Assembly: GCA_013399305.1 (NCBI GenBank)
Contig: VXAI01000337.1
Span: 529,110-593,109 of the forward strand
DNA length: 64,000 nucleotides
DNA from: Rostratula benghalensis
Taxonomy: Eukaryota > Chordata > Aves > Charadriiformes > Rostratulidae
Direction: 5' to 3'
Positions 1-13,200 of this stretch are shown here, in pieces. A model generated the notes under the pieces. That model saw only the letters and a list, made by a program, of their open reading frames with translations. It ran no database searches and had not been told where the DNA came from. The first letter of the stretch is position 1; each line of letters starts with the position of its first letter. The position numbers were made by a program, and so were the translations under genes.

Positions 1-199
1 TTTTTTGGACTCTCATGAAGACATGCGCATTTGTTCATTCTTGCCACCGCACTGGAGTCTGCCTAGAAACAAAGAAAAAAGAACACAGCCTGGCCGAAGT
101 TGATGCTGGTTCCCAAAGTGTCTAGCCTTCCCCCCCCCCCCAATATACTTGTTAAAAGTAGGTTAAAAGCCATTATTCCTGGAATTATTTCCATGGGCC

Positions 200-700
200 T
201 TGCTGATGGAACACCCCTCACACACACACCCTCCCTCCATCCTACCCCTCGCCCCCTTGCCTTCCCCCCTCCCCACGGGCCGGGGTCTCGGCGTTTTGGG
301 AAAGAGAAGCCGTAGTAGAGCAACTTCTCCCGTTTTCCCCCAGCCCCACGGGATGACAGCTTGCGGTAGGTGTGCCTTCCGATGGATGGGGAGCCACCCC
401 CTTGCTGAATCATTGCGGAGCGATGGCCGGACAGCCTGTCTGCTCGGGGAAGGACAGGTTCCCCCACCGAGCGTTAGGCGGTGACAAGGCGGAACGCGAG
501 TAAGGGACCTGTTAGCGCTGGGGCTCAGGCGCCGGCAGACGCTTGCAGGGAGGAAAAACCTCTCCCTTTCGTGGCAGCGGGAGCTGCGGGCGCGCTTTTG
601 AGCTCCCAAGGCGCTGCTGTAAGGAACGTCGCCTGCCTTTGAGGTGATGAAGCTCCGAGGGACTCATCCCGCGGCGCTGGCTGCTCTGAAATAGGCTCTG
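200..700. promoter_or_regulatory. CpG-rich segment, possible upstream promoter or first-exon region
   Basis: This stretch is clearly richer in CG dinucleotides than the 30 kb that follow, especially at about 280-300, 410-560 and 590-680. The flanking DNA is CpG-depleted, as expected of methylated vertebrate sequence. It has no TATA box and no believable coding frame. MBNL family genes are known to use several promoters and non-coding first exons, so this could be a distal MBNL3 promoter about 31 kb upstream of the first coding exon. It could equally be the promoter or shore of a neighbouring gene. A GCT|GTAAGG donor-like site lies near 619-624, but I cannot show that it is used. Confidence 0.45.
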
Positions 701-916
701 GGTACGATCAACAACCTGGCTGGGGGAGCGACAGGCAAACTGGTGGCGGTGTGCGCTGGTGGTTGTTGGCGATCATCTGGTAATGTGTTTGCACAGGCGA
801 GCGTGTGAGTGGTGGTGGTGTGTCCCTGCTATTTGCCTAAAATCTAGTTTGCTCTGCACAGGTCTTTGCCTTCCTTAGCACAAGGAAATTATGACTTTAC
901 CTTTGGGGGCCTTGGG

Positions 917-934
917 GTGTGTGTGTGTGTGTGT
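917..934. repeat. (GT)n microsatellite
   Basis: About nine GT units in an uninterrupted run, followed by CAGATG. It is a simple dinucleotide repeat with no sign of function. Confidence 0.85.
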
Positions 935-3900
935 CAGATGCAGAGGTGTTACTTGGTATCCCTGCCTTTATTCAGAGGATGTCACAAAGTATGGTAGTGG
1001 GAGGTGGGGTGTATCGGGCAGGAGTAAATGGCAGCAGTTGTTGGACATGTAACGTGATCCTGTAATTAGAGGGAGGTAATAGGCTATGCCATGTTGAAAC
1101 TATTGAGTGTCTGAGTTGGAGCAGTCTGAATTCAGCTTGTTCTTCTGGGATTATGCAGGAGTAATGCAGTTAAAGTTTCCATCCAGCAGCTTTCGATGGG
1201 GTTGCAGCGATGATTTCCCCCTCTGGGTCTTCCTTGCAGGTATTTTGCTCTGAAGGTAGTATGTGGAGGTTGTGATGGTGCTGCTCTCCAGGGTTGGAGT
1301 AATGCATTACGTGGCACATGTCTGCTCCTCAGAACTTTATTTACAAATGAAGGCCCAAGTCATGCCCTGGGGAGGGGGGAACTCCGGAAGCAAAGACTTT
1401 AGGGGTTCAGCTTCTGAAGATGGAGATCTGAAGGATTTAAAGGACTCTGTAATTCATTCTTAAAGCCTCCCTGCCCCAGCTGCTCTCTATACCCCAAAAG
1501 AGATGTGTGTTAGCCAGGGGTCTGGTGGAGAGTCCACAGGCTGAGCTCTTTCCAGCCCTCCTGTCAGTGGGGCAGGGTCCTGGCAGGGTTTTCCTCTGGG
1601 GGCTGGGAAGGTGGGGAGCGGTGGGGACACAGTCCTCCTCAGGCAGAGCTGGGAGGCTGTGGGCACGAGCCCTGCTCTCTGTGCTCATTTCCCTTGGTGT
1701 GTGCCTGTGTGTATATATAGACATGGTTAGGTATTTAAATGAAGTCATTTCAAAGTAGGGATGGCCCAGAAAAGTTCGAGAGCTATTTCAGCGTTTGAGT
1801 GTTTCTCTGTGAAAGACAATGGACTGTGCAGAAGCTTCTAGGTGTTACGGGATGTGCTTGCAGCAGGAGAAAAAGTGGCTGAGTTCTAGGTGTGTGCCTG
1901 GTTCAGCCTGTTTATGGCTGTCTGCTGGCCTGGTGCTATCTTCCAGGTGGTTTGGGTGTACCAGCAGGGGACCAAAGTGAGGAAATCAGCCTGTTGGTGC
2001 TGGAACCCCTTGCTGCTCAGCCTCCTGCTGCATCAGGTCAGGAGAAATGGGGCTGTCACATCCTTCCCACCGCTGTGTTGGGAGTGAGAGATACCTGTGG
2101 AGAAAGAGGGGAGTGGGTCTGGGACTGCCATTTTTTCCCCTCCCAGTGCTGGCCCAGGTGCAGCAGGAAGGGTACCAACAAGTAGGGACGCTGGGCAGTT
2201 TCCTGAGGTGTTGAGATGTATCCACATAGAGGATTTTGTAGTGGTTTTCATGCCCAGTTCCACCTCATGAGCAGCGATGGCCTACTCTGCTGCCCCCTCT
2301 TCTGTTGAGGAGTGGCTGGCGTGAGGCTTAAATGTTATTTTTGGATTTTTGCAGACCTAGAAGCTTTCTCCTGGATTGGCTCTGTCTTAGCAGGATGAAT
2401 ACACAGCCCTCGGAGTTTCACAGTTTTACTGCCACCAGAAGTGAGGTTTTGAGAGACTGTTCTGTGCATTTAAGGGACTCTCAAAGGAACTTAAAATCTT
2501 GTGACTGCCATGTGGGGGAGGTTGACTTTCTTACCTTTCGCAGTGTTGCTTGAAAACCAGTTTTGAAGCTGGTGCTGTGGTGGAAAAATGTGGTCCTGCT
2601 TCCAGCCCTTTCCTCCAGTCTTTTCACCATCCTCGTGGATGAATAATAACCTTGCAGAGTAACAGGAAAGAAAGCGATGCTCGTTTTGGCCACTGCTGCT
2701 TCCTTGGGTCACTTCTCTCTGTGGCTCCAGAAGCAGTTGTGTTGACCTGGAGCGCACAGGCAGGGCGGAATGGGACAGGACTGCTGCTTTTATTAACAGC
2801 TTCTACACCAAGTTAAAGTGACAGCTCAACTGCATTGCTAGTGTCTTGAAAAACGGGTCTTGGTGCACCAGTCAAACCACGGCTTTCCTAGTCACCAGTG
2901 CCTGCAGCTTAGTCAGAAGCCTGAAAGCAGCTGAAGATTTCCCTTGTGGCTAATGCAGGCACGGGTGATGGTGACGAATCTGCAGTCAGAATTTGGTGAC
3001 CGATGCCTGCACAGGACACCCCTGCTGTGCTGGTGGAGAGAGCTTGGCTTTGGCAGGGGAACAAACCATTGCCTGACTCAGATGTGTTGGGAAAGAGTAG
3101 GCAGCCCTCATAGGAGCAGGCTTTTCTGACCATGAACGTGCTAGAAGTCATGCGTGGAAACAAAGAGGAGTCCTAGAAACACGAGGCTGCTCCTTGAGGG
3201 TGAGTGCACTGAGAAGGGGAGTTTGCTCAGATCTCTGTTTCCAAAGGTAGCCATTAGGAGCTGGTGGCTCTCGTGTGTGCACTGAAAACAGTGCAAAGGT
3301 CTGGAAGAGGAAGGAAGAGCTGCCAGTGCAGGCAGACAAGGCATATACCGTGTTTGGGTTACCCACCTTGCAGCCTCTGAGCACGCTGCAGGAAAAAATG
3401 TGAGAAAAACCTTTTGCAATACGATGGAAACACTCTGCTGGGGAGTGATTCCAACCTCAAAAGTGTGGGCAGGGGGGAGAGGATGTCTGTATTAAGCAGT
3501 ATGTGTTTGCTCTTCAAGATCTCTGAAGATTGGGCTTGCTTGATGGCTTGTATGCAATATTTCAGTGAGAAGGTTCAATTCAGTGTGGGTGAGTTGATGC
3601 AGAATTTGTACGCTTTTAGGTGATAGGGAACCAGTTACCCATGTGTAATGCACTGGTTTGCTTGTTAGACTTTGGGGGTTTTGTGAGTTTTAGTGTAGTC
3701 CAGGCTTCTGGGCAGCACATGCATCCTGATTTGTCATATGATTTAAACAGACGTGTGTCTCTGTTGCTGAAGCACAGTCTTTAGGCTTAATAACAACAAA
3801 ACATTTTGTAATTCTCTGCTCATCTTTGCTGCACCGTCAGAGGTTGTACACATGCTCCTGGAATGGAGTTCTTCATTGTGCCTCCTAAGTATAGAAACTG

Positions 3901-5365
3901 TATAAACTTTTAGATAGTTTTTCCAGGTTCCCATGTGTGTGCAGGTTGCTGAGCCTGGATAGACTGCTGACTTGAATTTGTGCTTGCAGTGGTCTCGCAG
4001 CTGGGCACCTCTTGCCTGCTAAGCTGTGGCAGTGTGTGGTGTTCTTTTAAAAGGTGTGTATCCTCCCCTTTTTCCACGACACCTTCCAGGAAGCATCATC
4101 CTCTAGCTGCAGTGATGTTATCTTCCCCCATTTTGAGTGGTGTCAGCAGATATTTATTTCTTCCTTTCTCCTGTCCCAACGCTAAGTACCCACCACAGGA
4201 GTGAGTCGTCTTCTATTACTCACATGGAGCAAATCTGTGGCTTGGCCTCCCAATTATATGGTCCTGCTCAGCAAGGGTGAGGTCCTCTGCAGCCTAGGGT
4301 ACCAGGATCTCTTAGCCTGCCTTCCATCCCCCCCACCCGGTAAAAGCACCTAGTGAGCTGAAAGCTGGTGGCCTTTAGAGCTGAGTATTTTATGTCTGAG
4401 GGTTTCTAAATGCATAAAATCAGAGAGAATGCGTCTGTGTAATCGGATCTGCTCTTGAAAGCCTTGCGGAGGGCTGCATGCTGCAGACATAAGCTGTGTC
4501 AATAAGAACTCTATTCACCCTCGGAAAACAGCCTCGTGATCTGGTTTGACTGGCAGGCTTCTGAAGGGAGGGCCTTTTTTTTTGTTGTTGAGAAAGAGCT
4601 CTGATTTTTTGGCGGTACTTCTGGCTGCCTTTTCAAACTCCCACTTATTGTTCTTTCCTTGGCGTGATAAACTTAGTTTTGTTTGGTTTTCTGGTTTCTT
4701 TTTTTTTTTCCCCCTATTTTTTTTCTGGGTCAGAGGCAGGATTTCATGCAGCATGATAAAAGGGGTGCAGGAGTTTTCCTTCCTCACAGTGCAACCTCAT
4801 CTCCCAAATGCTGCTTTGGTGGAGGATTTAGCAGGGTATGAGGTAGTGACTGGAGGTTGCTACGTGTAGGGTACTTTCTTGTAAAACAGTGGCACAAAAT
4901 ACCTGTCCTTGTAAAAATCTTGGCTGTTGATGCACAAAATGTGTGGCTGTGCACGTTTATGTCCTTCCCCCCAACCCCAGGCCCTTGATTCTGCAGATGT
5001 CTGTATTACCCAGAAGTGGTGTTGGATGAAATTCTGCTTTGGCATAAATCTGCTGCGAAGGCAGCGTTGTACCAATGGCAGTAATTTGCTAGTTTTTCTC
5101 ACTTTAAAAAAAAATAATTAAAAAATTCACACAAGTTGAACATCTTAATTAGCTTTATGAAGTATTCTACACCTGGCAAGTCATCTTTTTAAAATCTCAT
5201 AGGAAAAATCTGCTTGAGGTAGTAAAAGTGGTACTTCTAAGATTTTTTTGAAAGCAAGAGTTCTAATCAAAACGTCGGGTTCTGAGCTGCTGTGTAGTGT
5301 ATGGCATTTTTGTAAATGGCATTTTCTGTTGCATTACATGTGAGATATTCAGTGTTTACTGTGCA

Positions 5366-5423
5366 GGGCGATTGGACTAGGTGATCTTTCAAGGTCCCTT
5401 CCAGTCCCTGAAATTCTGGTTCT
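5366..5423 (+). repeat. CR1 LINE 3' end fragment, sense orientation
   Basis: The segment reads as the terminal part of an avian CR1 element: a GATTGGACTAGGTGATCTTT core, then AAGGTCCCTTCCAG, then a degenerate ATTCTGG copy of the CR1 3' octamer. Only about 58 bases can be recognised, so this is a severely 5'-truncated insertion, the usual state of CR1 copies. Confidence 0.85.
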
Positions 5424-7385
5424 TAACTCAGTGCCAAAGAGAATGGTTTTACCAGTTTTAACGAAAGAGATGCTGGACTGTCAGTTCTGCACGTTTGTGT
5501 TTTCTTTGCAGGTCCTTTGCTCTACCTGTCACTTTGTTTTTAAAGCTCCTTAACTCAAGTGATGATTTGAAAATTAGCTCCTCTGTACGTCTTTGTGGGT
5601 TATTCCTGTAGCTACAAATGAAAGCTTAAAAATATAATTAGGCTGTAATATGCACAAGCTCAGAAAAAAAATACCCTAACAAAAAACAAAGTAATGCAAA
5701 ACTATTATTTAAAAGAAATTTTGAGCCAATTGAGGCTTGACTTAATTTCTCAGGGTTTGCTGGTGGTGATGCAGTAAAACCAAAGGAACTCCTGAAATAA
5801 GCCTGTCCTGAGTCAGGAATTTGGTGAAAATCAAGAGAACCACGGGGAGCCGGGCTCTGTGTGCTTGGCAAATGGGTGCAGCGTTTGGGGGCGATTCCTG
5901 CAGTCCCTGTTTCCCTGGCTCTCCCCAGCTGATTCCCCTTCAACAGAGTCCAGATTTTGCCTGCAGGGGCTTTAATACCAAACCCTGACTGGTTTGGGTG
6001 GGACTGGCCTCCAGGCAGTTGGCCTCCAGACCGGGTGGGAAGCGCTGGTTTTGCTGCTGCCGCCGCTCCTAAGGTGGGGAGGACACAGCTGGGTAATTTG
6101 TTTTTACTTCCTCTTCCCAATCTGTTTGGGTCAAAAGTAGCAGTGTTTTTCCATATTAAGATGTTTGGCTTCATTCTGCGAGGTGGCAATAAATTTCACA
6201 CTGTGCACAACATGTTTCTTGTATTTCAGAGACTTTTTATTGCTGCCTTTGACTTTTAATTTTGATGGTGAAACCTTTATTAGTACCTTCTTTTTGTTAC
6301 ACAGACCTGCTTTTCAGGGAAAACAGAAAGCGTGTTTGTTTTTTGGATTTTTTTTTTTTTTCAATTTCTGTTCTGGAAGAAACCTTTGAAATGACTCACA
6401 GGTCTGTAGCTGAGCAGAGGGAGGGAGCCCACGGGTCTGGCTCCTTGGTAGGGACACCTCAGCCTGCTTCCTTGGTCATGAGAGGGTAATGCTGCTGGAG
6501 TTAATGGGGATGCTGGGACTTAATTCAGTAATGTTTGCGAAGCATTGGATGCTCTTGGTGGAAGGTCCTGGGACTGTTTGTGTGTGGGGGTGATGGTTGT
6601 GCTGTAATGCTGGGAGGCATGTGAGTTGATGTACTGGTCCTAGAGGCTGGAATGGTGAGCTGCTAAACCTCTCCTGGCTCACTGATGGGGAAAACCAGGT
6701 CCTGCAAAAGTCTTATCGCCTGCCCTAACATACAAAACCGGTGCAGAAGAGAGGATCAGGCTCTTCCTCAGCTGGGGTGAGCAAGCAGAAGGGGCATCGA
6801 GCTTCTCTCCCCAAAATCTGGTCAAAACTCTTCATCAGTGCTGTTCACTCTTCTTAATCAAGCCACTTGGCTATAGGATCTCCCAACCTGTCTACAGCCA
6901 CCAAGTCAGGATTGATAGATCTTTTATAGCCGTACCATTATCAGTGAGATCCTTTTAAATATGGTCTGAAAGTTTGTAAATAAATGGGCTGTGCAATGCC
7001 AGCCCGCTTGTGTTGTATCTTCAAGTACATCCCACTAAAGTTATTTCTGAGGTACAATAAAGAAACAGTAGCATGGAGCCACCAGGGAGGTTACAGGTGG
7101 TCTGTTCTTCTTTCCCGAAGCCTCCAGGTGCTGGCCTTGTACATCAACCAAGGAAAGCAGAGCACAGAGGTGTCTTGTGCAGTGCCTCCGTGCCCTCAGA
7201 TAGATTGCCTGGGTCTTGACACTGACCTCTCCACCTTGCTTTTGTTGCTCTTGACTCCCAACTCTGCAACAGCACACCTCCATCATAGGTCCTTGGCTTG
7301 TTTCTCACAACAAGTCCACCACCCCTGAATTTGGTTTGGTGAATTCCTGCCCTTGGTTGAGCACGGCCATGGTCAGCAGCTAAGG

Positions 7386-8480
7386 TCAGCCATGCCCCAA
7401 GCACCCAGGCATGGTTTGGCTAATGCAGTAGTACCTTCTCAGGTAGTGCTTGAGGAAGCTATACTGCAGGTCAAATAATATGTAAGTAAGGCCAGGCAGA
7501 GCAGGCTGCTCTCCTGCAGGAGGAAGAGTGAGTCCCTGCACGTCTGTGTTGAGGTTGTACCTCCTGTGTTGCCTCTGGATGCCACCAGCTTCCTCCACCT
7601 TGGTCAGAAGTGCAGGCAGGTTGTCCTTGCTCCTCCCCAGCTTGCTCTCTCTTGTATACCCCCTCGGGGCAGTTGGCCTGGGTAGCTCTGACCTGGGATT
7701 GACCATCTTCACTATGCTATTCAGGATTTCCAGAGCAGCCAGTTGAGCAGCTGTGAGCCGTGTTTCTCCTGAGACTGAGGAGAAGAGTAGGGCCTGCATG
7801 GTGGATTTTGCATGAGGTTCTATCTGCCTGGCTGAAGGGAGAGACCTGCTGGGTTGGGGACTTTCCATCTCTGGTGATTGTGTTGTCATATGATGTGTTT
7901 CACAGCTCGGATACCAAGGTTGGAATGAGGATGCTGCTGCTGAAAGGCAAATTCATGCTGCGTCTGATGTTAGGTGACAAGACCCTGAGATCCATTCCTG
8001 TGGTAGAAGGAAATGCCTGATGGTGTACAGTGCCACCACCTTGTTTCTCTGGCTGTAGAGTGTGTCCAAGGTGCTTTTAGTTGGGCAGTCACCCTTTTGC
8101 ATGCCATCTGATGTGACAGTTTCTCCTCCAGTGCTGGGAGCAGCTCCCACCTGCTCAGCCAACCTGGGCGATGCTGTACTGGGTAACTTCTGGAGGGAAT
8201 AAGCGTTTGGGTGGACAGTGCTGTGGGATTCAGCCCTGTCATAGGGGTTCCCAGTTCCTCCCATGTGTTTGTAGTGTTTATGACTTTCAGTGCACACAAG
8301 GAGAGGAACTTGTGGGGAACATGTGAAACTTGTGGAAGTCTCTTGAGGGGCGTTGCTGAGACAGAGCCCTTGGCTGCTCAAGCTTCTGTGCTGATTGCCC
8401 TTGGCCTCCACGGGCACTGTGAGGAGCTGAGCCTGCCATTTCATGCCTTTCAAATGGGTTTTGGCACTGAAAAGGGGCAC
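7386..8480 (-). other. Unresolved coding-like patch (possible decayed element), not a supported gene
   Basis: Two long neighbouring open frames read leftwards on the minus strand: 7953-8480 (175 codons) and 7386-7889 (167 codons). They lie in different frames with a short gap between, and the base composition is less AT-rich than nearby intronic DNA. I recognise no domain, catalytic motif, signal peptide or cysteine pattern in either product, and no LTR or target-site duplication around them. This could be an eroded retroelement fragment or simple chance. No function is proposed. Confidence 0.15.
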
Positions 8481-10081
8481 TCTCTTTCCTCCCCGCTGCT
8501 GTCCTCATTCCTTTACTTTGTGCTTCATCTTGTAAATGCTTGTCATGGCTGAGGGCGAGGGCAGGAACGCAGTGCGGGCCCCATGCAGCCTGTGCTTGGC
8601 TGCTGGAATTGGATTTGGGGTCTGCAGGAGAATGTCTGCACAGGTAGGGCTGAGCTGGTCACTGATGGCTGTTTACAAGGTGCTGGGGCTATTTTAATTC
8701 AATAAAATGGGAACTACTATGGTTATGTACTGATAAATAAGAGTAACGCTTAATACAGCCAAAGCATAAGGCTGGGAGCTAAGGCAGATGCCTTTTACCA
8801 GCAGTACCTCCCTTTTTGAAACAGAAGGACCAGCTGATTGAGTTAAACTGGTCCTGTGCACTGGTAATTCACCACAAACTCCATTTCAGGTAACTGCCCA
8901 CCAGTTCCTCCTCTGTAGGCTCAGGGATGTGTTAGCTACCCTTCCCCATGTGGGACTAGGAGAGCAAACTGGGAAGGCTCAGGGCCACAGCTCAGCCCAG
9001 CACTCCAGATTTGGGGCTGACAGGCAGGGATTTGCAGTTCATTGGGTTTTGGAATTCCCTTTCTAGTTCCCTTTCTTTCAGAAAAATGTAAATGCAAACA
9101 CGTGTGAGAATCTTTCAGCACTGACATTCATGATGTTCATCTGCAAGCACGTGGATGGTGATTTGCTGGGCTGATGGCTTTCTTTTAAGCATTCTTAGAT
9201 ATTTATTTGTCAATAGGATGTCTGGGGAGAGGGATCTTACAGCTGAACTGGAAATTTTGATTTTCAAAAGGAGTTTTTTGCTCTTTAGAGTAAATCTGTG
9301 GCTGACTTTGCTCCTGGTGCTATGCTCCATCTTCAGTGTGCTGGTGCTGGCTTTAAAACCATTTAATTCCCAGAAGGGTCAGCACAGAGCAGTCTCTTTA
9401 GTCTGAGTCAGGCTTGTTCACGAGGAGCAGCCTGAATTCCAAATCAGGCTTTGGTCACCAGCCACAGACACTTGTTTTGTTGCTTCCCTGTGCCTGCCGA
9501 TGTGCACTGACCCTGTGGTGTGGCAGGGGCTGGCTCTCACCCCTTCTGCTGGAGTAACACTGTTGCAGCAATTACTTTAAAAAAAAAACCCAACAGCCCA
9601 GGGTGCTTGATAAATTACCCCAAATGCTTTCTTTTAAGACATCTAGTACCAAAAACTGACGAGGGGCCCGAAAGTCCCTTATGGTGACGTCTTTGTGATA
9701 GGTGAAAAGTGAAGCTGACTACAAAATGTGAGTGATACTGGGAGGAGGGTAAAAGACTTAATATTCTGAACGATAGAAGAATGAATTTAAATTCATTTAA
9801 TGTCAGTAATCTTTGTATTATTAGCCATAATCTACTTCTGAGAAGCATACAGGCTGGACTGGGTGGTTGGTCTTTATCCTCTCCACAGAACTGCATTAAT
9901 AAGAACAGAGTGTTTCTCCTGACCTCTGCCTTTAGACTATAAGCTTCCAAGAGCACAATATTTTTCTTCCTTATTTTGTTGACAGCACCTGCAGGTGGTG
10001 AAAGCTGCCACAAATAAGTAGCAATGCCAGGAGCAGGTTGCCGCAGTGCCGGATCATTTAGTGAGGGTCTGATTTTGCATG

Positions 10082-10250
10082 ATCATAGGATCATAGAATG
10101 GTTGGAGTTGGAAGGGACCTTAAAGATCATTGAGTTCCAACCCTCCCTGGGTTGTCCCCTGGTGTCCCCTGGGCAGGGACACCTACCACCAAACCAGGTT
10201 GCTCAAAGCCCCCTTCAGCCTGGCCTTGAACCCCTCCAGGGATGGGCATG
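10082..10250 (-). repeat. CR1 LINE 3' fragment, antisense
   Basis: On the + strand the segment begins with two octamer-like units (ATCATAGG, ATCATAGA), then GGTTGGAGTTGGAAGGGACC and the usual antisense CR1 blocks: GCAGGGACACCTACCACC, CAGGTTGCTCAAAGCC, CAGCCTGGCCTTGAACCC and TCCAGGGATGGGC. Octamers at the left end mean the CR1 3' end is on the left, so the element is on the minus strand. It is truncated at about 170 bases. Confidence 0.95.
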
Positions 10251-13200
10251 ATGCTTACGGAGGGATGGAAGTAGTGCTGCAGTCTGGTGTTGGGTGTGTG
10301 GCTTTTTTTAGTGTGCCCTTCAATCTGTAGGTTGCTGAAGTGGTTCTTGGCAGGGTGGTCTCGGGAGGAAGCTCACTAAGGGGGTGAGCAGGGGTGCAGG
10401 CTGCTGTATTTCTGGATGTACACCTTTCCAAGGGGTGTACCAGAGGAGGCATACAAATGCAACAGTATTTTATGTACTTAATGCGGTTTTCTTAGCTGGA
10501 TTGTGGAGACAAGAGGTGAAACTGGCCTTAGGGTTGTTATTTTGAGCCTTTAATATGAGGAGAGAGTGCTGAGGCACAGCAGCAGCATCCAACACCTTTG
10601 GGTGGGAGGTTATCACTGCAGACTTCATGCATCTCCCTGTTCTGAGGGAGAGAGGCGGTGCACACAAGTTCACTTCAGTTTCTGCAAGAATGTGATGTTG
10701 CTCATCCTGGAGCTTCAGGCAACTGAAATGAGAGAGAGAGAATTAAAGAGAGATCTGCTTGCTCATGACCTGAATCCCCTAATCGCAGCCCCGCATAAGT
10801 GAAGCTCTTAGGCTGGGTTGAGTAGAGGGCATCCCCGCACAAGAAAATGTACATCTGCCCTCCCCCTCCCAGAATTAGAGCTTACTGGTGATGAAATACT
10901 GTTGTAAGGGCCTTAGAAACCTTGCCTTAAGCCAGACCCACTCTGCATGAGGTTGTTTGCCCTGGGGCAGGCAGGCTGGAGGCTCCTGGGTGCAGGTAGG
11001 TGTGTGTGGCCTGAGCTCCCCGTCCCCAGGACACCTCCCCAGGGTGCCAGCAGTGCATCCTGGTGAGCCCCTGCCTTCTGGAACCTGTCATTCATTGGAT
11101 GGCCTTGGATTAGAACCTTAGTCCTATTTAATTTAAGCTTTGTGCTGCTACTTTCTGTTCTTTAATCTGGGAAGTAACATTGAGGGTGGTTCATGCAACG
11201 CTCACTTTCGCTGATCCTGTTAATTTGCTTTTGATGGTGGATGGTTTTGGTAGGGTGCCCCACTAACACCAAGCCAGTGGCAATCCCACGCTTTCAGCTT
11301 TGTGCTGGGTTTATTCCAGGTTGTAAGACTGCAGCCAGCGACCTAAGGCTAGCTGGTGGTTTGCTTTATTCCAAGTAGGTGGCTAAAATGAAAAATCCTT
11401 TTAAAAAAAAAAAATATATATTTTTTGTTCTACTTTGGGGTGGCTTCAGCAAAAAAACCTGAAAAAATTCTCAGCACGCTTTTGGCATGGTGATGAAGGG
11501 AAGAGCATTTTTTTGGTGGAGAGATACATAGTTTGTTTATTAGATAAGAGGTAGAGATACTTCAGCTGAGGGGTGGAGGAAAAAGAAAAGGAAAAACGAG
11601 GGGGGAAGGAGCCTAATGCTCCTTGCCTTCTGTTAAAAAAATAAAAAGCTTCAGGTTTTGTTGGTTTTGAAGTCAGTTTTGAAGTGGTCTGGAAGTTCAG
11701 GTTAGTCACTGTAAAACTGAATAATTAACTTTTCTGAAAAGCACTGCTTAGCTTACCTTCATAGCAGACAGAAAGGCAGATTAAAATATTTCATAAAAGG
11801 ACTTTAAGATCACCTTTGGCTCCAATCCTTGGTAGTGTAAACTGAAGGAGCATCTCTGATTTTTCTGTTACCTGAGGATCTGGCTTTTATCTTGTTTTTA
11901 ATCTCTTTTCCTCTTCCTCCCCTCTTTCTCCTCTGATATGAAAGGTGTGTCTGTTTGGAGGGTTTCTTGCAGCACACATTCAGGGACTGTTTTGGAGCAC
12001 ACAGAATTTGATCTGGAGGCTCCTCCTGGCCTCAGTGGGGTTTTGTTGTTCCAGCTTCTATGAACCAGGAGAGCATTGATTCAGCATTGAGTCAGGTACA
12101 GATAATTGGGAGTTTGAACATCCCCCACGAACTCTTAAAGAAAACACTGTGCAGATGTCCTTGAGAGCCAAGAAACACCGGTGTGGTTGCCTGAAGGCAG
12201 AATTTACAGCTAGTTGTCTTGTTGGAATAAGCTGATAACAAGTTATTTGCTTATATCTTCTTCACAGGTTGATATTTCCCCTGCTACTATTGATGTGTGA
12301 CCAGGGTCGAGGTTTTGGGGACGTGAGGTGGAGTGTATGAGCCAGATCCTTCTCAGACTTAGTACCCTGTTGATATGGTGTGTTTGGGCACAACAGGACA
12401 AGCTGTTTTCCACCCATCTCCAGCCTGTGACTCCTGCACGTTGCCCACATGGGGTGGGGACAGCAAGGAACAGGCCAAGGATGCCATGCAGAAGAGCCAT
12501 AAGCAAGTTCTTTCTTTGACCAACTCTTTCTTCCAACTCAAACCATTCTACTGTAACCTGTAGGTGAAGCTGGATGTATTGAGAGCGGCTTTGGTTTCGG
12601 TGCAAGGCTAGGACTGCAGCAGAGGAAGCTTTGGGGGCTGTGGATTGAAGATTCCTGTCCAGTTAGGTGAGCTCTAGGGCAGGGGTTTACCCTGCAGAAC
12701 ATAAACCATGTGTTTCACATTTGGATTGTTGGCTCTTGAGCCTATGTGTGCTTTTGAACAGCATCGTTCTGTATGGAGAACAGGGAGCCTGCTGTCAATA
12801 ATAGTTCATGTTTGTGCAGTGATCAAAAGAGTCTCCTGGCTCTGCGGGCTGAAGGGGAGACCGAGCACAGACAGAGCCCACACCAGAGTCCCTGTGTGTT
12901 CTCTATGCCCTTAAGGTAAAGGATTAAGCTTGCAGAAGAAGGAGGTCAGGTCTAGACCAAGAACTAGACTCTGGAATCCAGCCAAGAGTGTAAGTAAGGT
13001 GTTTTGTTGTTCCCCCCCCCCGTAACAGCATCCTAGATGTGGCAGTTTTGTTGACTTAGCCAAAATGAGCCTGACATCTGTAGGTCAGGCCTGATTAAAA
13101 GGGAAGGGAGGGTGGAGAATAGCTCTGTGGAGTAAAGAGGATTTAAAGATAACTGTGGGGGGAGATGTGTGGGCCCTTACTTGCAGAATTTGATTTGGCT

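Larger units (their letters stand above)
701..10080. other. Non-coding DNA (5' flank or first intron), no gene supported
   Basis: No open frame here shows family motifs, coherent splice-site pairs or coding bias that I can recognise. The stretch holds a short GT repeat near 917-934, T-rich runs around 4570-4730 and 6345-6362, a CR1 3' tail at 5366-5423 and an unresolved coding-like patch at about 7386-8480. The rest looks like ordinary CpG-depleted avian intronic or intergenic sequence. Confidence 0.6.
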
